From Phytophthora sp. 'mugwort' (taxonomy: Eukaryota > Oomycota > Peronosporomycetes > Peronosporales > Peronosporaceae): a stretch of DNA of 64,000 bases. Below the pieces are notes generated by a model. That model had not been told where the DNA came from and did no database searches. It saw only the letters and a list, made by a program, of their open reading frames with translations. The DNA lies in NCBI GenBank assembly GCA_033558025.1, contig JAUCEF010000003.1, forward strand, positions 1,328,001 through 1,392,000. Reading direction: 5' to 3'. Position numbers and translations under genes: made by a program. Positions within the stretch are counted from its first letter, which is position 1; every line of letters starts with the position of its first letter. Below, piece after piece: positions 22,613 to 33,473 of the stretch.

Positions 22613-24455
22613 TCAAACCGCTGAGGGATGTAGTATGGATTTCACATTATTCGTCTTGCTCACTGGTGGGCATGTACGCTTGTTGTGTCCGCGCTGGTGA
22701 CATTGCGAGCGTCGGTGTAGAGATCCTGCTATTTCTTCGCCGACACTCCGGATGCGTTTCGTCTTCGGGCGACTAGCCCGTCTCATGTAACGTGCTGGAA
22801 GCAATGTTGAGTCGCGCGTGATTTCATTGTCGAGAGGGATGAATACAGCTTGGCCCAGAAATGCTGAAGCATATTCAGATACCTTATAGCAAGGCTGGAA
22901 GTACGAGAATATATCCGAGGCTTGACGCTGCTTTCAAGCGTTGCAATAAGGTGGCGACATAGCATTCCCATCTGGTCAAAATGCGGACATGTACAGGTGC
23001 CTTCACACGTGTTCACTCGGCGACGAAACCTTACCGAAGCTGCCGTCGCGTACACGTAGCTGACTTCTGCAGACGCATATTGAAATTCGAGCATATTTAC
23101 TATTTTTTAATACTGGCCGATTGTAACACTTTGCTTCTGACGAAGCTTGTCCGCAGCAGGTGTGAGAACCAAATCACGTTCAGTCCACTGGTCCACATTG
23201 ACCGATCGCTTGAAGCACTCGTCTACAAAGCTGTTGCACATGGCTTGAATAAAAGCGTACAGGTGTAAATGCCTCATACCTTTCACGAGCTGTGTGCCGA
23301 AGACGCTCTCGACACAGTTTGACGTTCGCCATCCGTAGAGAGGAACTACGTCAATATTAGCATAGAGACACCAGCGAATGGGCCTCACTCAAATATGCTT
23401 TGATCTCTTCTCCAAGCTCCACACAATCCAGTTCAGACGGCTAGTGTAGAGATCGTCGCTTTCAGCACTCTGTAAAGCCCGCACCAAACGCTTGTGACCG
23501 TGCGTGAAGTTCCGGAATCGTGTCAACACATTCCGAATAATGTGCAACGTGCAGTACTTCAGGTTTAGATCCAAATCTTGAGCGACCGATATGAGAGCAC
23601 CACTGCGATCACAAAAGATACGAACTCCGGTGAGGTCGTATCCATGTTCCACCAGTTTCGAGAAAATCCAGTGGAAGCTCTCAATGTCTTCAACATTCAC
23701 TAACCCAAACGCAATCGTTAGGTTTCGTAGGTTGCCATCGCGTCCGACTAATGCATCTGCATTCCGCTGTAAGATTGGCACTTAGAATGGCTGCAGTCAA
23801 CCCCACCGACAGACTGACGGGCCACGGCCGCAGCAGCAAACACCTTCACAATCACAATTGCGCGCTTCAAGCGACCTTCATAATCTTGTTCCGCAATGCC
23901 ACCGAACCCGGCATTTAGCTCCACAAAGCGGGCAAGATACCCAGGAATCTTTTGGTAGGCTTGAGCAAGCTCTTCATCCCCCACATCATTAACTTGATGT
24001 CGAGCTCGGTAAAGCGTTCGCCGTTTCTTAGCCAGCAATATTCCATCTCGTGCTTGATCTGGTCCGTCAGAGACCCTGCCGATATATCGTGCAATCAGCA
24101 CGAATAGCACTCGAAAATGTTGGAAGTTCAGCAATCTGGCGTCTGGTAGGGTTGTCATTAGAGACACAATTCACGTGTTTCTCTTCAATCGAAGAGATGT
24201 ACCAAGGACCGTAAGACTTGTCCACTCGGCGCTTCCGGTAGACACGAACACCAAACTTGCAGCGTTCGAAGTGCATCCAATGAAGCGGTGCATTTCACTT
24301 GTCTGCTTGACCTTCACAGCTCGTCCTTGAGCAAGTGCGCAATCTTGGACAGCATGTAATGCATTCGATGCAGACTCAAACACCATGCCCACGCGAAGCG
24401 CCTTGAAGTCCATGGAATCACAGCACTCTTCGATATCGTCGATGTCGCCGTTCAT
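22613..24455 (-). pseudogene. MULE (MuDR-type) transposase, decayed
   Basis: Successive minus-strand frames make up one MULE transposase. An N-terminal region starts at the ATG 24455 (LRVGMVFESASNALHAVQDC), followed by a FAR1/MuDR-like zinc region with GPWYISSIEEKHVNC. The MULE catalytic part has TGVRIFCDRSGALISVAQ, then LKYCTLHIIRNV, a C-x2-H that matches the usual C-x-W/H-H motif. Near 23000 there is a SWIM zinc finger, CTCPHFDQMGMLCRHLIA (C-x-C...C-x-H). At least four frameshifts separate these parts, so it is not functional. It runs convergently to the SET gene in the same element. Confidence 0.75.
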
Positions 24456-24791
24456 TGCTGTCCCTCAGCCGGAATATCTCGAACTGAGCCTTTAAAGTAC
24501 ACGAAAATAGAGTGCGCTTGTGAGTGGAATGCCCTCAAACAACGGTTCTTGACGTGTTCGGATCATGCATGACCCGCCGCAGAGCTGTGACCTCCATCGA
24601 TTTGATGCGCATACACTAAATGACTTTGTAATCTGCGAAACACACACGCGGAGACGCACTTTACCCCGTACACACGTACTGTCGATACTGACAAAATTGG
24701 ACTACACTTTCTGACGCAAGTTAGCCGCTTCTGGCGAAATGTTTTCACCTCATACACGTGCTGACATTTTCCCGTACAGTCCGGACAACAT

Positions 24792-25975
24792 GGGGTTTCA
24801 AAGTACTCATAAATGAGGATCATTTTTGACCAATAGTTGCTCTCATTTTTTGTGACGGCGGGGAGACTAGCTAAACATTGAAACAGGCGAAAATTTACCC
24901 CCCCCCCCAGTTTTTACCGATAAAAAATATTTTGCTCGATACCAAGACCGTGCTGCTCGACGCCAAGATCACCGACCTCGTGCTATAGCGCGGGGCGCGG
25001 GTTTGGCGCGACCCCGCGCTGCTCAATGCCACGACCGTGCAGTTTCGCCCAGCCCGCGAACCCCGCGCTTCTCGACGTCTTGGCCGTCGTTATCTTCGGA
25101 CTGGCAACTGGGATCGAGACTTGGGACACACGACCGGCATCGTCGTTGCTGCGTCCGGCGTTGTTTGCTGGGGTAGGGGTTGGCTCAGTAGGCGTGCTCT
25201 GAGCGATATTATTGCTGAGTGATGAGCTCGTAGTCCAGCGTAAATTCTTGAGTAGATAGCGAAAAGCTGTGATGAACCGAGTACAGCTGCAATACAGCTG
25301 CACATTTTGCCCCTCGCCAAAGAGGTCATCCAGAGCATAAAAAAATGGGCAAGCCTCCTCGACAACATCTTCGATTTTCTTGCCTTAGCAATCTGGCTCT
25401 CGCTTAAACCGAAGCCGGTTTGAGAGTCGAGACGACGCTTGGTATTCTAAATAGGACCCCCACCTGCTTTGGCAGGTAACGTCGTCCTACTTCACGGTAT
25501 ATTTTGCAGGAACAGGGTCAGCCTGGTCAGTGAAGGTTTCGATCACGACTTGTACACAACGTCTGCCATCTTGCCGACCCTGACGGCTTTGTTTGCGCAG
25601 CACCAAAGCCAACAGCTCGATTGCTCGTAGTTTTACCCACAACTATATTGAATTGATAAGGCACTTTGAGCCACTCTACCATGAAGTGCTTTTGAAGCAG
25701 CGAAATGTGCCCCTCCCCCCTCCTCCTTTCCTCTGTCATGCCATCGTGCAAGTGGTGCAAGCGAATACTGGGGTCTGCATCTAGCGATCGAACTTAGCTC
25801 AACGACTCTTCTCAGCCAGTTGTCTTGTAAGAAAATATAAAAAAGGTCCGTAAAAATAAAAATGAGATCAGCAAAATGTTAACCCAACGATGCGTCTCCT
25901 AAGGCTCATTTTTGTCATCTCTGGCTCATGTCAGATCAAAAATGAGGCTCATTTATGAGTACTTTTGAAACCTCT
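24792..25975. mobile_element. Non-autonomous TIR element next to the MULE
   Basis: The sequence starting ggggtttcaaagtactcat at 24792 is repeated in inverted form at 25934-25975, with about 34 of 40 positions alike, so the 1.18-kb interval has terminal inverted repeats. No clear target duplication was found. Inside are GC-rich frames on the minus strand (25368-24983) without a known domain, a C tract at 24898-24908, and no transposase. It begins only 9-18 bp from the right end of the MULE, so one of the two probably inserted beside the other. Confidence 0.6.
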
Positions 25976-26537
25976 TACTATTGAGAGACTTCTATAAACG
26001 TGTTTGTATATTAGACTCGCTAAAAGGTTAGCACACTATTAATAATTTGATTTTAATATGCTAATTAGGTATAATATGTGTACACTTAGGTGAATTTGGC
26101 GCCGAATCCGGTGAAAATGCCTCCGAATATTGGGCCTTGTTCATTATCGTTATAGCCGCGCTAATAAAAACCTTCTTGGAGGATATATCACCAGCATCTG
26201 CATTGTTTCCATTAACATGTATCGTGGTACAAAACAGTAAGTAAGAAACGGCTTCATAAGCGCCGGAGACGCGCACAAGTCATTGCGTGCACAATACATG
26301 CACGTAGTTGTCACACTTGGCTCGTCCAGTCCGGGGGAATCACATTCCCAACGTGCCCGCGTCTGGGGCCAATCACGACAGAATGGCCTGGTAGCAAGAG
26401 GCCAATTTATCACTTGTTGACCAATGACGGTCAGATAAATCCATCACGCTTCTATCGGGGGTTGCAATTTGGTTCGGCCTTGACTACGCCTTTTGTCACT
26501 TTTCACTTGCCCAACACTTTAACTTGCTCGCGTGGCA
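25976..26537. other. No gene seen
   Basis: AT-rich up to 26080. Overlapping minus-strand frames at 26061-26413 have no recognisable domain and no supporting start or splice context. No RNA gene or repeat was seen. Confidence 0.4.
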
Positions 26538-26783
26538 TCATATTGCTGCTCGATAATCAAACAGCAAAGAAAGACGAGACAGCAAACCCCAGACAGGATC
26601 CGTAAACTTCGTGTTATCTGCCAACGCGTAAACCGCGACTCCAGGAACAGTCGGGGTGAGCGATGCGATTGCAATGGTGGACTCAGGGTTGAGGTCAGCC
26701 ACCGCACGGCACACATCACAGTTAACAAAACGCACAGTAGGCTGCCCCAAAGGATCAGCGTAAAGCGAAATTGTCAGCACCAT
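26538..26783 (-). CDS. Hypothetical 81-aa protein
   Basis: Minus-strand frame from an ATG at 26783 to a stop at 26538. It has a balanced composition (MVLTISLYADPLGQPTVRF...), a C-x2-C pair (NCDVC) near residue 25, and a hydrophobic C-terminal half. A TATATAA-like run lies about 60 nt upstream on the same strand. The protein is not recognised. It lies divergent from the PDR transporter gene. Its length and composition are better than most random frames here, but there is no homology evidence. Confidence 0.3.
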   Translation of the reverse strand: MVLTISLYADPLGQPTVRFVNCDVCRAVADLNPESTIAIASLTPTVPGVAVYALADNTKFTDPVWGLLSRLSLLFDYRAAI

Positions 26784-27417
26784 TTTGCTTCGATGGTCAC
26801 ATTGTACAGCTGAATCGTCGATAGTATTGAGTTTTGTTGTATTATATAAAGCCACTTCCCAGTGTTGCTGTTAAAATTAGTGGATTATCACTATAACATT
26901 AACAAGGGGGGGGGGGGGTCGGCATGGCTTAAATTCAGTACTTCGATGAGCCCTCGGCTCACTGCAGTGTGCAGAGCCAGACTGAGTCTTACATATATTT
27001 AAAGTAGCGACTTGAACGAGCGCTAAATTTACTGAGGGAGGTGATATGTAGGTTGGCGTGCCTCCTTACATATTCCTCTTACCGTTGTTCGCGTGCATTT
27101 CAATGGGCTGGAATATTGCCACTAATTGTAAAAAGGATGTCAGGGGTCATAATAAGAATCTCCGCGCGGTCCAAGTAAACTTACACGACTGACATTGTTC
27201 AGTTTCACCCCCTCCACGATTTAGATGTACGTACCCTTTTCATACTAATTTTAGTCACTCTAACAGCAACGTTACGACAGAACACACACACGGATGGTGT
27301 GCCGATGATTAGCCCCACCATCTGGATTTTCAAGGCGTTAATCGTTGCGTTCGTTGATTATCGATCGAATCGGGATGCGAGCTTGCCACAATCATGTGTC
27401 GGGTTTGGTCACTTCAA

Positions 27418-27433
27418 TCTCATTTTCAAACTT
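27418..27433 (+). promoter_or_regulatory. Oomycete initiator-type core promoter of the PDR gene
   Basis: TCTCATTTTCAAACTT matches about 13 of 16 positions of the Phytophthora core promoter consensus GCTCATTYYNCAWTTT. It lies 65-80 nt upstream of the ATG at 27498. This supports that ATG as the start, because the longer open frame upstream would lie before the transcription start. Confidence 0.5.
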
Positions 27434-27497
27434 CCTCACTGAGCAGCGAATCAAACACAAAAAACTTCGTTCGACTTCTAACTTCGATTCAGTGTCA

Positions 27498-30400
27498 ATG
27501 GCCGAGACCATTTCGGGACGCGATCTCCTTCCCGAGATGGAGCGCGGGACGACAAACAAGCAGATCAACCTGGATTCCGGTGAAGCTCTGCTAGCCAATG
27601 GCCCGGCGGCCATGCACGAGTTTGTAGCTTCACGACTTGAAGCCTCGTTGGGGAACGAATTCCCGCAAATGGAAGTTCGCTTCACTGACCTGTCCGTGTC
27701 GGCGGACATTACTCTTGTCGAGGACGACGGTATCTCGAGTGACCTCCCCACCCTATGGAACACCTTCAGGAAGTCCGTGTCGGGCATCGGACGCAAGAAG
27801 CAGGTGGCTCACAAGGAGATCCTCAAGAACGTGACGGGTACCTTTCGGCCGGGCTCAATGACCCTTTTGCTGGGCCAACCTGGTTCTGGCAAGTCGTCGC
27901 TCATGAAGGTGCTCAGCGGTCGATTCCCCATGGCCAAGAACGTGGCCATCTCCGGTAACATGACATACAATGGGCTGCCTCAGGCTGAGATCAAGCACCA
28001 GCTTCCACAGTTCTTGTCGTACGTTCCACAGCACGACAAGCACTTTGCTACACTTACTGTTCGTGAGACGCTCGAGTACGCCCATGAGTTCTGCGGCGGT
28101 GAATTGAAGCGGCGTGCTGAAGAGCTATTGACTCGAGGCAAGCCTGAGGAGAACGCAGAGGCTCTAGCTGTTGCCAAGGCCGTGTTCGACCACTATCCTC
28201 AAGTTGTAGTGAACCAACTCGGTCTATCCAACTGTCAGGATACAATCGTCGGTGACGCTCTCCTTCGAGGTGTATCGGGTGGTGAACGCAAGCGTGTAAC
28301 GACGGGCGAGATGGAGTTTGGGATGAAGTACATGACGCTCATGGACGAGATCAGCACGGGCCTGGACAGCGCTGCCACGTTTGATATTATCAACACCCAA
28401 CGCAGTATCGCCCACCGTTACCACAAGACCGTGGTGATCGCATTGCTGCAGCCTGCGCCGGAGGTTGTGGCACTTTTCGACGACCTCATGATTCTGAACG
28501 CTGGCGAGGTGATGTATCATGGCCCGATGAGCGAGGTGGTGCCATACTTTGCTGGCTTGGGCTTCGAATGCCCCCACGGACGTGACGTGGCTGATTATCT
28601 CATGGATCTGGGCACGAAGCAGCAGTCTCAGTATGAAGTAGACGTCCCTGTGACCAGCAACGAGCATCCTCGCGAGCCCAGCGAGTTTGCTCGCATCTTT
28701 CGCGAGTCGCATATTTACCAGAATAACCTGCAGATGCTGGCCAAGCCGACGAGCGATAAGCTGAGACAGATTGCTGAGAAGCATATGAAGCTCATGCCGG
28801 AATTCCACCAGTCGTTCCAGTCAAGCGCATTGACTCTGCTTCGCCGTCAGATGTTCATCATTGGACGTAATAAGCCGTACATCTTCGGACGCGCCCTAAT
28901 GATCACCGTCATGGGACTGCTCTACGCTACAACGTTCTACCAGTTCGACCCGAAGGAGATCCAGGTGGTTATGGGTATCATTTTTGCTGGCACACTGTTC
29001 TTGTCGCTGGGCCAGGCTTCGCAACTCCCCACGTTCATTGCAGCTCGTGAAATCTTCTACAAACAACGCGGCGCTAACTTCTTCCGTACTGCCAGCTACG
29101 TAGTTGCCAACTCTGTGAGTCAGCTCCCGCTTTGCATCACTGAGACGCTCATCTTCGGTACACTGGTGTATTGGATGTGTGGCTTCGTGTCGGAGATCCT
29201 CGAGTTCCTGCTCTTCCTGTTAGTCTTGTTCATGACCAACTTCGGTCTGGGCTCGTTCTTCTTCGTCCTTACGGCAGCGGCCCCAGATATCAACATTGCG
29301 ACGCCCATTTCCATGGCTTCCACACTGATCTTTATCATCTTCGCGGGCTTCATCATCACGGAGAGTCAAATTCCGAGTTACTTTATCTGGTTGTACTGGA
29401 TCACGCCGGTTTCTTGGACATTGCGTGCACTTGCAATCATTGAGTACCGCTCAGCAGCACTGGACGTGTGCGTGTACGATGGCCTTGACTACTGCGCCAC
29501 TGAAGGCGTCACCATGGGCAAATACTACCTGCAGTTGTTCGATCTCAAGACGGAAAAGATATGGATCTTCTACTGCGTTATCTACATGGCGGTCTTCTAC
29601 GTGACATGCATGACGCTCGGGTACCTGGCTCTGGAGTACAAGCGCTACGAGACCCCTGAAAACGTCGGTGCAGTCACCAAAAAGCCTGAGGACGAGGAGG
29701 CCTATCGACTTGCAAACACACCCACTGGCAGTGTATCGAAGTCTCTAACAGCTAGCGAGGTAATGTTGGATGTGGTGTCGCGTAACACGACCTTCACGCC
29801 CGTGACAGTGGCGTTCAAGAACTTGCGCTACTCAGTGCCCAAGCCATCAAACCCCAAGGAGTCTATCGAGCTGCTCAAGGGAATTAGCGGGTTCGCTCTT
29901 CCAGGTCAAATGACTGCTCTCATGGGTGCTTCGGGCGCCGGTAAGACCACACTGATGGACGTGATAGCTCACCGAAAGACTGGTGGCACGACTTCAGGTC
30001 ATATCCTTCTGAACGGCTACGAAGCGAACGAATTGGCTATTCGGCGATGCACGGGATATTGCGAGCAGATGGATATTCACTCAGAGGCGTCGACGATCCG
30101 CCAAGCACTTACGTTCAGTGCCTTCTTGCGTCAGGATAGCAGCGTGCCGGACAGTGCGAAGTTCGATTCGGTCGAGGAGTGCCTGACACTGCTGGACATG
30201 CACGACATTGCCGACCAGATTATCCGTGGCAGCTCCACGGAGCAGATGAAGCGTTTGACAATTGGTGTGGAGCTGGCCGCGCAGCCGAGTGTGTTGTTCC
30301 TGGACGAGCCCACGAGTGGTCTGGATGCGCGTTCAGCTAAGGTTATCATGGATGGAGTCCGCAAGGTTGCCGACTCTGGACGTACCATCGTATGCACCAT

Positions 30401-31655
30401 CCACCAGCCATCGTCTGAGGTGTTTTTCCTTTTTGACAGCCTTCTGCTGCTCAAGCATGGTGGCGAAACGGTGTTTTTTGGTGACTTGGGCCACCAGTGC
30501 AAGCACCTGGCAAACTACTTTGAGGCTCTTCCTGGGATCCCACCGCTGCCTTCTAAGTACAACCCTGCTACGTGGATGCTCGAGTGCATTGGTGCTGGTG
30601 TGTCAAGTAACTCTGTTAATGGAATGGACTTTGTATCAACCTTTGAAGCCAGCGAACAGAAGCAGAAGCTGGACCACGCACTGTCCCACGAAGGCATTGG
30701 AAAGCCTGCTGTGGATATTCCCGAGCTGCTTTTCGCCAAGAAGCGCGCTGCGGCTTCCATGACCCAGATGCACTTCCTTGTCAAACGCTTCTTGGACATG
30801 TACTGGCGCTCGCCCACTTACAACCTCACACGGGTCGGCATGTCGGTGTTTTTGGCGCTGCTTTTTGGTGTGACGTTCACTCAGGCTGAGTACGAGACAT
30901 ACCAGGGTCTGAACTCAGGCATGGGAATGCTCTTTATGTCTACGCTCTTTAACGGTATGATCTCGTTCCAGTGCGTGCTAGCAGTGGCTTCTGCAGACCG
31001 CCCAGCGTTCTACCGCGAGCGAGCATCGCAGACTTACAATGCGTTTTGGTACTTTGTGGGCTCGACTATTGTGGAAATCCCGTACGTCTTCGGTGGTACA
31101 CTAGTGTACACAATTATTTTCTTCCCGATGGTACAATTCACGGGCTTTTACACCTTCGTCATGTACTGGATTAACACGTCGCTGCTGATCCTCATGCTCA
31201 CCTACATGGGACAAATGTTCGTGTACTTGATGCCGAGCGAGGAAGTTGCTGGGATCATTGGAATTCTCGTGAACTCCGTCTTCTTTCTTTTTATGGGTTT
31301 TAGTCCGCCTGCTAACCTTATTCCATCCGGCTACAAGTGGCTCTACACCATTTGCCCTCAACGTTTCTCGCTCGCGATCCTAGGAGCGTTGGCGTTCGCA
31401 GACTGCCCTGATGAACCCATCTACGACGAAGCGACTGAAACATGGAGCGGTGTTGGATCCGAGCTCGGCTGCCAGCCTCTCCAGAACGCCCCGGTATCCA
31501 CAGGTGCTGTCACTGTTAAACAATTTACAGAGGATGTGTTCGGCATGCGGCACGACGAGATCTGGACCAACTTTTTCGCAGTGATCGCTTTCATTGTGGT
31601 CTTCCGCCTCATTGCGTTGATTGGCCTACGCTTCGTCAACAGCCAGAAACGGTAA
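27498..31655 (+). CDS. Full-size ABCG/PDR-type ABC transporter
   Basis: Intronless 1385-aa pleiotropic-drug-resistance ABC transporter of the plasma membrane, exporting xenobiotics or lipophilic metabolites using ATP. The order is NBD1-TMD1-NBD2-TMD2 (reverse topology of ABCG). NBD1: Walker A GQPGSGKS (about 126-133), signature VSGGERKR (about 258), Walker B TLMDEISTGLD (about 279). TMD1 covers about 455-710. NBD2: Walker A GASGAGKT (about 810), signature-like STEQMKRLTIG (about 912), Walker B VLFLDEPTSGLD (about 934). TMD2 covers about 1100-1380, including the NPATWMLE box before it. Walker A of NBD1 keeps Lys, as in plant and oomycete PDRs, whereas fungal PDRs often have Cys. An open frame extends 51 codons upstream without a better ATG; the start was chosen from the family N-terminus and the initiator at 27418. 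No damage was seen. Confidence 0.95.
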   Translation: MAETISGRDLLPEMERGTTNKQINLDSGEALLANGPAAMHEFVASRLEASLGNEFPQMEVRFTDLSVSADITLVEDDGISSDLPTLWNTFRKSVSGIGRKKQVAHKEILKNVTGTFRPGSMTLLLGQPGSGKSSLMKVLSGRFPMAKNVAISGNMTYNGLPQAEIKHQLPQFLSYVPQHDKHFATLTVRETLEYAHEFCGGELKRRAEELLTRGKPEENAEALAVAKAVFDHYPQVVVNQLGLSNCQDTIVGDALLRGVSGGERKRVTTGEMEFGMKYMTLMDEISTGLDSAATFDIINTQRSIAHRYHKTVVIALLQPAPEVVALFDDLMILNAGEVMYHGPMSEVVPYFAGLGFECPHGRDVADYLMDLGTKQQSQYEVDVPVTSNEHPREPSEFARIFRESHIYQNNLQMLAKPTSDKLRQIAEKHMKLMPEFHQSFQSSALTLLRRQMFIIGRNKPYIFGRALMITVMGLLYATTFYQFDPKEIQVVMGIIFAGTLFLSLGQASQLPTFIAAREIFYKQRGANFFRTASYVVANSVSQLPLCITETLIFGTLVYWMCGFVSEILEFLLFLLVLFMTNFGLGSFFFVLTAAAPDINIATPISMASTLIFIIFAGFIITESQIPSYFIWLYWITPVSWTLRALAIIEYRSAALDVCVYDGLDYCATEGVTMGKYYLQLFDLKTEKIWIFYCVIYMAVFYVTCMTLGYLALEYKRYETPENVGAVTKKPEDEEAYRLANTPTGSVSKSLTASEVMLDVVSRNTTFTPVTVAFKNLRYSVPKPSNPKESIELLKGISGFALPGQMTALMGASGAGKTTLMDVIAHRKTGGTTSGHILLNGYEANELAIRRCTGYCEQMDIHSEASTIRQALTFSAFLRQDSSVPDSAKFDSVEECLTLLDMHDIADQIIRGSSTEQMKRLTIGVELAAQPSVLFLDEPTSGLDARSAKVIMDGVRKVADSGRTIVCTIHQPSSEVFFLFDSLLLLKHGGETVFFGDLGHQCKHLANYFEALPGIPPLPSKYNPATWMLECIGAGVSSNSVNGMDFVSTFEASEQKQKLDHALSHEGIGKPAVDIPELLFAKKRAAASMTQMHFLVKRFLDMYWRSPTYNLTRVGMSVFLALLFGVTFTQAEYETYQGLNSGMGMLFMSTLFNGMISFQCVLAVASADRPAFYRERASQTYNAFWYFVGSTIVEIPYVFGGTLVYTIIFFPMVQFTGFYTFVMYWINTSLLILMLTYMGQMFVYLMPSEEVAGIIGILVNSVFFLFMGFSPPANLIPSGYKWLYTICPQRFSLAILGALAFADCPDEPIYDEATETWSGVGSELGCQPLQNAPVSTGAVTVKQFTEDVFGMRHDEIWTNFFAVIAFIVVFRLIALIGLRFVNSQKR

Positions 31656-32825
31656 CTGCTCATACTGCTATCGAAGACAAAAAACAATATGATGGGGTAG
31701 AATTGCAAAAAAAAAATCACTTGAGATGTAAAGCTACAAAGAGACAAAATGCAGCAAATTTTTGTTATAAAATAAAAAAATAGTAGGGAAAACGACGCTT
31801 AACTGCGATCAAGTAAGAAACGCCCCCAACCTAGTTCTAGCCAAGCTCCGGGACACATATCGTTCGATAGGATCAGCACAGTCTGCTACAGGCACTACCA
31901 GGCTTCTGTTTGTGAGGAGCACTCTCATAACTACAAAGTAGTATTGCATTTTGTTTCTTCTTAGTGGTTGATGTGATCAACGTGACGGTGCGAGATTACT
32001 ATTCACGAATGGTGGTGGTGGCGGCGGCGTGGCGAGCACTCGTAATAGTCGTCGCGAGGTGGAGCCTCGTAGATGACTGGGGCCGGACCTCGTACACAAC
32101 TGACGGCGGTGCCGGAACTTCGTACACGACCGGCGGAGACGGTGCCGCAACCTCATACACACGGGTGGAGGTAAACCACTGGAGACGGCGCCGGCGGGGC
32201 GGGAACATAGTACACACGGGGAGACGAGGGGTATTCGCTTTCCCTTTCGCGCTGAGAACGTGGCAACCCGAACATTGTGCTTGTCTGGCTGACGATATAT
32301 TTGTTTAGGGTGGGTATCTTGTGCTCGACTGGGAAAATTGCGTTGTGAGCTTTTCGTATACATGCAAGTTAAGGAGATCACTTTGCACGCGTAGATTTCG
32401 GACATGTGTGCCATGAATATCAAGCCTGGGTTAACCTCTGTCCTGGCTCAAACAACAAAAGATGCCCGCAGTTTACGTGCTCTCAACCGGTCGTGCGTGA
32501 GCTGGGCTTAATGTATTGCATGTACATGTAGAGCAGAATGACAAGTTAGGAATATTATGATGCATCGACCAGTCGTTCTGCTTGACTATCCATATACAGT
32601 ACTCAGCTGCGACACGGACTGTATTTGTTACGACAAGTGTGTGTGCTACGTGTATTGGTCTATATGCGTTTCCTACATGTCCCTTGAGATTTTAGGATCC
32701 GCCTAATTGAAGCTAATCATCCAATTACAGCCTGTGTTCCTAATGATCGACCAATGAGATCACGCTATTCAACTTCGGACCCACACCTGGCATGCCTTGT
32801 GCTTAGCGATAGGGATCCGGTCGAG
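31656..32825. other. 3' flank of the PDR gene; imperfect tandem repeats at 32.0-32.2 kb
   Basis: Directly after the stop there are A-rich runs (31677-31780) suitable for 3' end formation. At about 32085-32165 an imperfect repeat of about 30 bp (centred on 'tcgtacacgaccggcgg') gives a VYEV-x-PP-like repeat on the minus strand (PPVVYEVPAPPSVVYEV). This may be a fragment of a Pro-rich protein, but no gene frame with start and end was found. No other feature was seen up to 32825. Confidence 0.35.
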
Positions 32826-33060
32826 CTAGACAACGGAGCGAACCACAACACCCCCATCTAATTCCAAGTCTCGACATTGGGGGCGCGTTACTGCGTAATA
32901 GCCCCGTGGACAGGAAGTCAGCAAGTTGATTCTTGGGCTCCCGTAGACCAGATCAATCCGAGCACTTGCAACCTTCTCAAGAATGTAACGAAGTGGCGCT
33001 AGTAGCATCAACTGAGACAGGCTAAGTACATTCGACCGGTTGGGCAATTAAACGGTATTC
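32826..33060 (-). pseudogene. Ty1/copia polyprotein, C-terminal remnant
   Basis: On the minus strand RYILEKVASARIDLVYGSPR leads, after a frame change, into NQLADFLSTGLLRSN. This is the end of the copia RNase H region (HIDxxYH...NQLADFLTKxL). Stops and a frameshift are present and nothing further upstream could be assigned. Short match, moderate certainty. Confidence 0.4.
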
Positions 33061-33473
33061 ATAGGTCGGAAGACCTATACTTGGCCGCGCTTCGAGCGTC
33101 CGTTGCCAAGAAGCATAAGTTCGACAGGAAGACATCGAACATGCATAGTAGTTGGTCAGCGTAGTAGTTGGTCAAGAAGTACAACATCCTGTACTCGAAT
33201 ATTTATAACATGGAATGAGACTGCTGTGTCCCTTGATCACAATCGCCACACGACCATCGAATTCCGTGGGGACAAGGACGTCAACCTGTAGTCGATCGGC
33301 TTCGAAAAAAGCGTGCTACCACTGGCTTTATGTCTTCTGCTTCGAGGCGTAAAAATGAAACCCTCTGTGTCTTGACCCCTTCGTCCTCTATGGCGATGAG
33401 CGGGTCAAGATTTATGCCCCATCCCTTTAATAGTGCCTAACCTGTAATAGACCCCCACGGGGCAGTATCGCCA

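Larger units (their letters stand above)
20590..24773. mobile_element. MuDR-like (MULE) element carrying a SET-domain gene
   Basis: The ends form terminal inverted repeats. The left end, starting GGGAAAATGTCAACACGT at 20590, matches the reverse complement of the right end (24773 inward) at 25 of the first 28 positions, and weaker similarity continues past 50 nt. Flanking 9-mers TTACAATCC (20581-20589) and GTACAGTCC (24774-24782) agree at 7 of 9 positions, as expected of an aged 9-bp MULE target duplication. Inside are two convergent decayed genes: SET-domain on plus, MULE transposase on minus, each starting 240-320 bp inside one TIR. This is the plan of maize MuDR (mudrA and mudrB). Both genes carry stops or frameshifts. 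Confidence 0.75.

Noticed and set aside
27345..27497. 51-codon N-terminal extension of the PDR transporter
   Set aside because: It begins at a non-ATG codon, spans the initiator element at 27418 and does not resemble the family N-terminus.
27755..31361. Numerous open frames on both strands inside the PDR transporter, some over 120 codons
   Set aside because: They lie within a clearly coding, intronless 1385-aa gene and have no recognisable domains; they are shadows of its codon use.
31977..32423. Pro/Val/Tyr repeat frame on the minus strand as a secreted protein gene
   Set aside because: No start with signal peptide and no consistent frame; only an imperfect DNA repeat can be supported.
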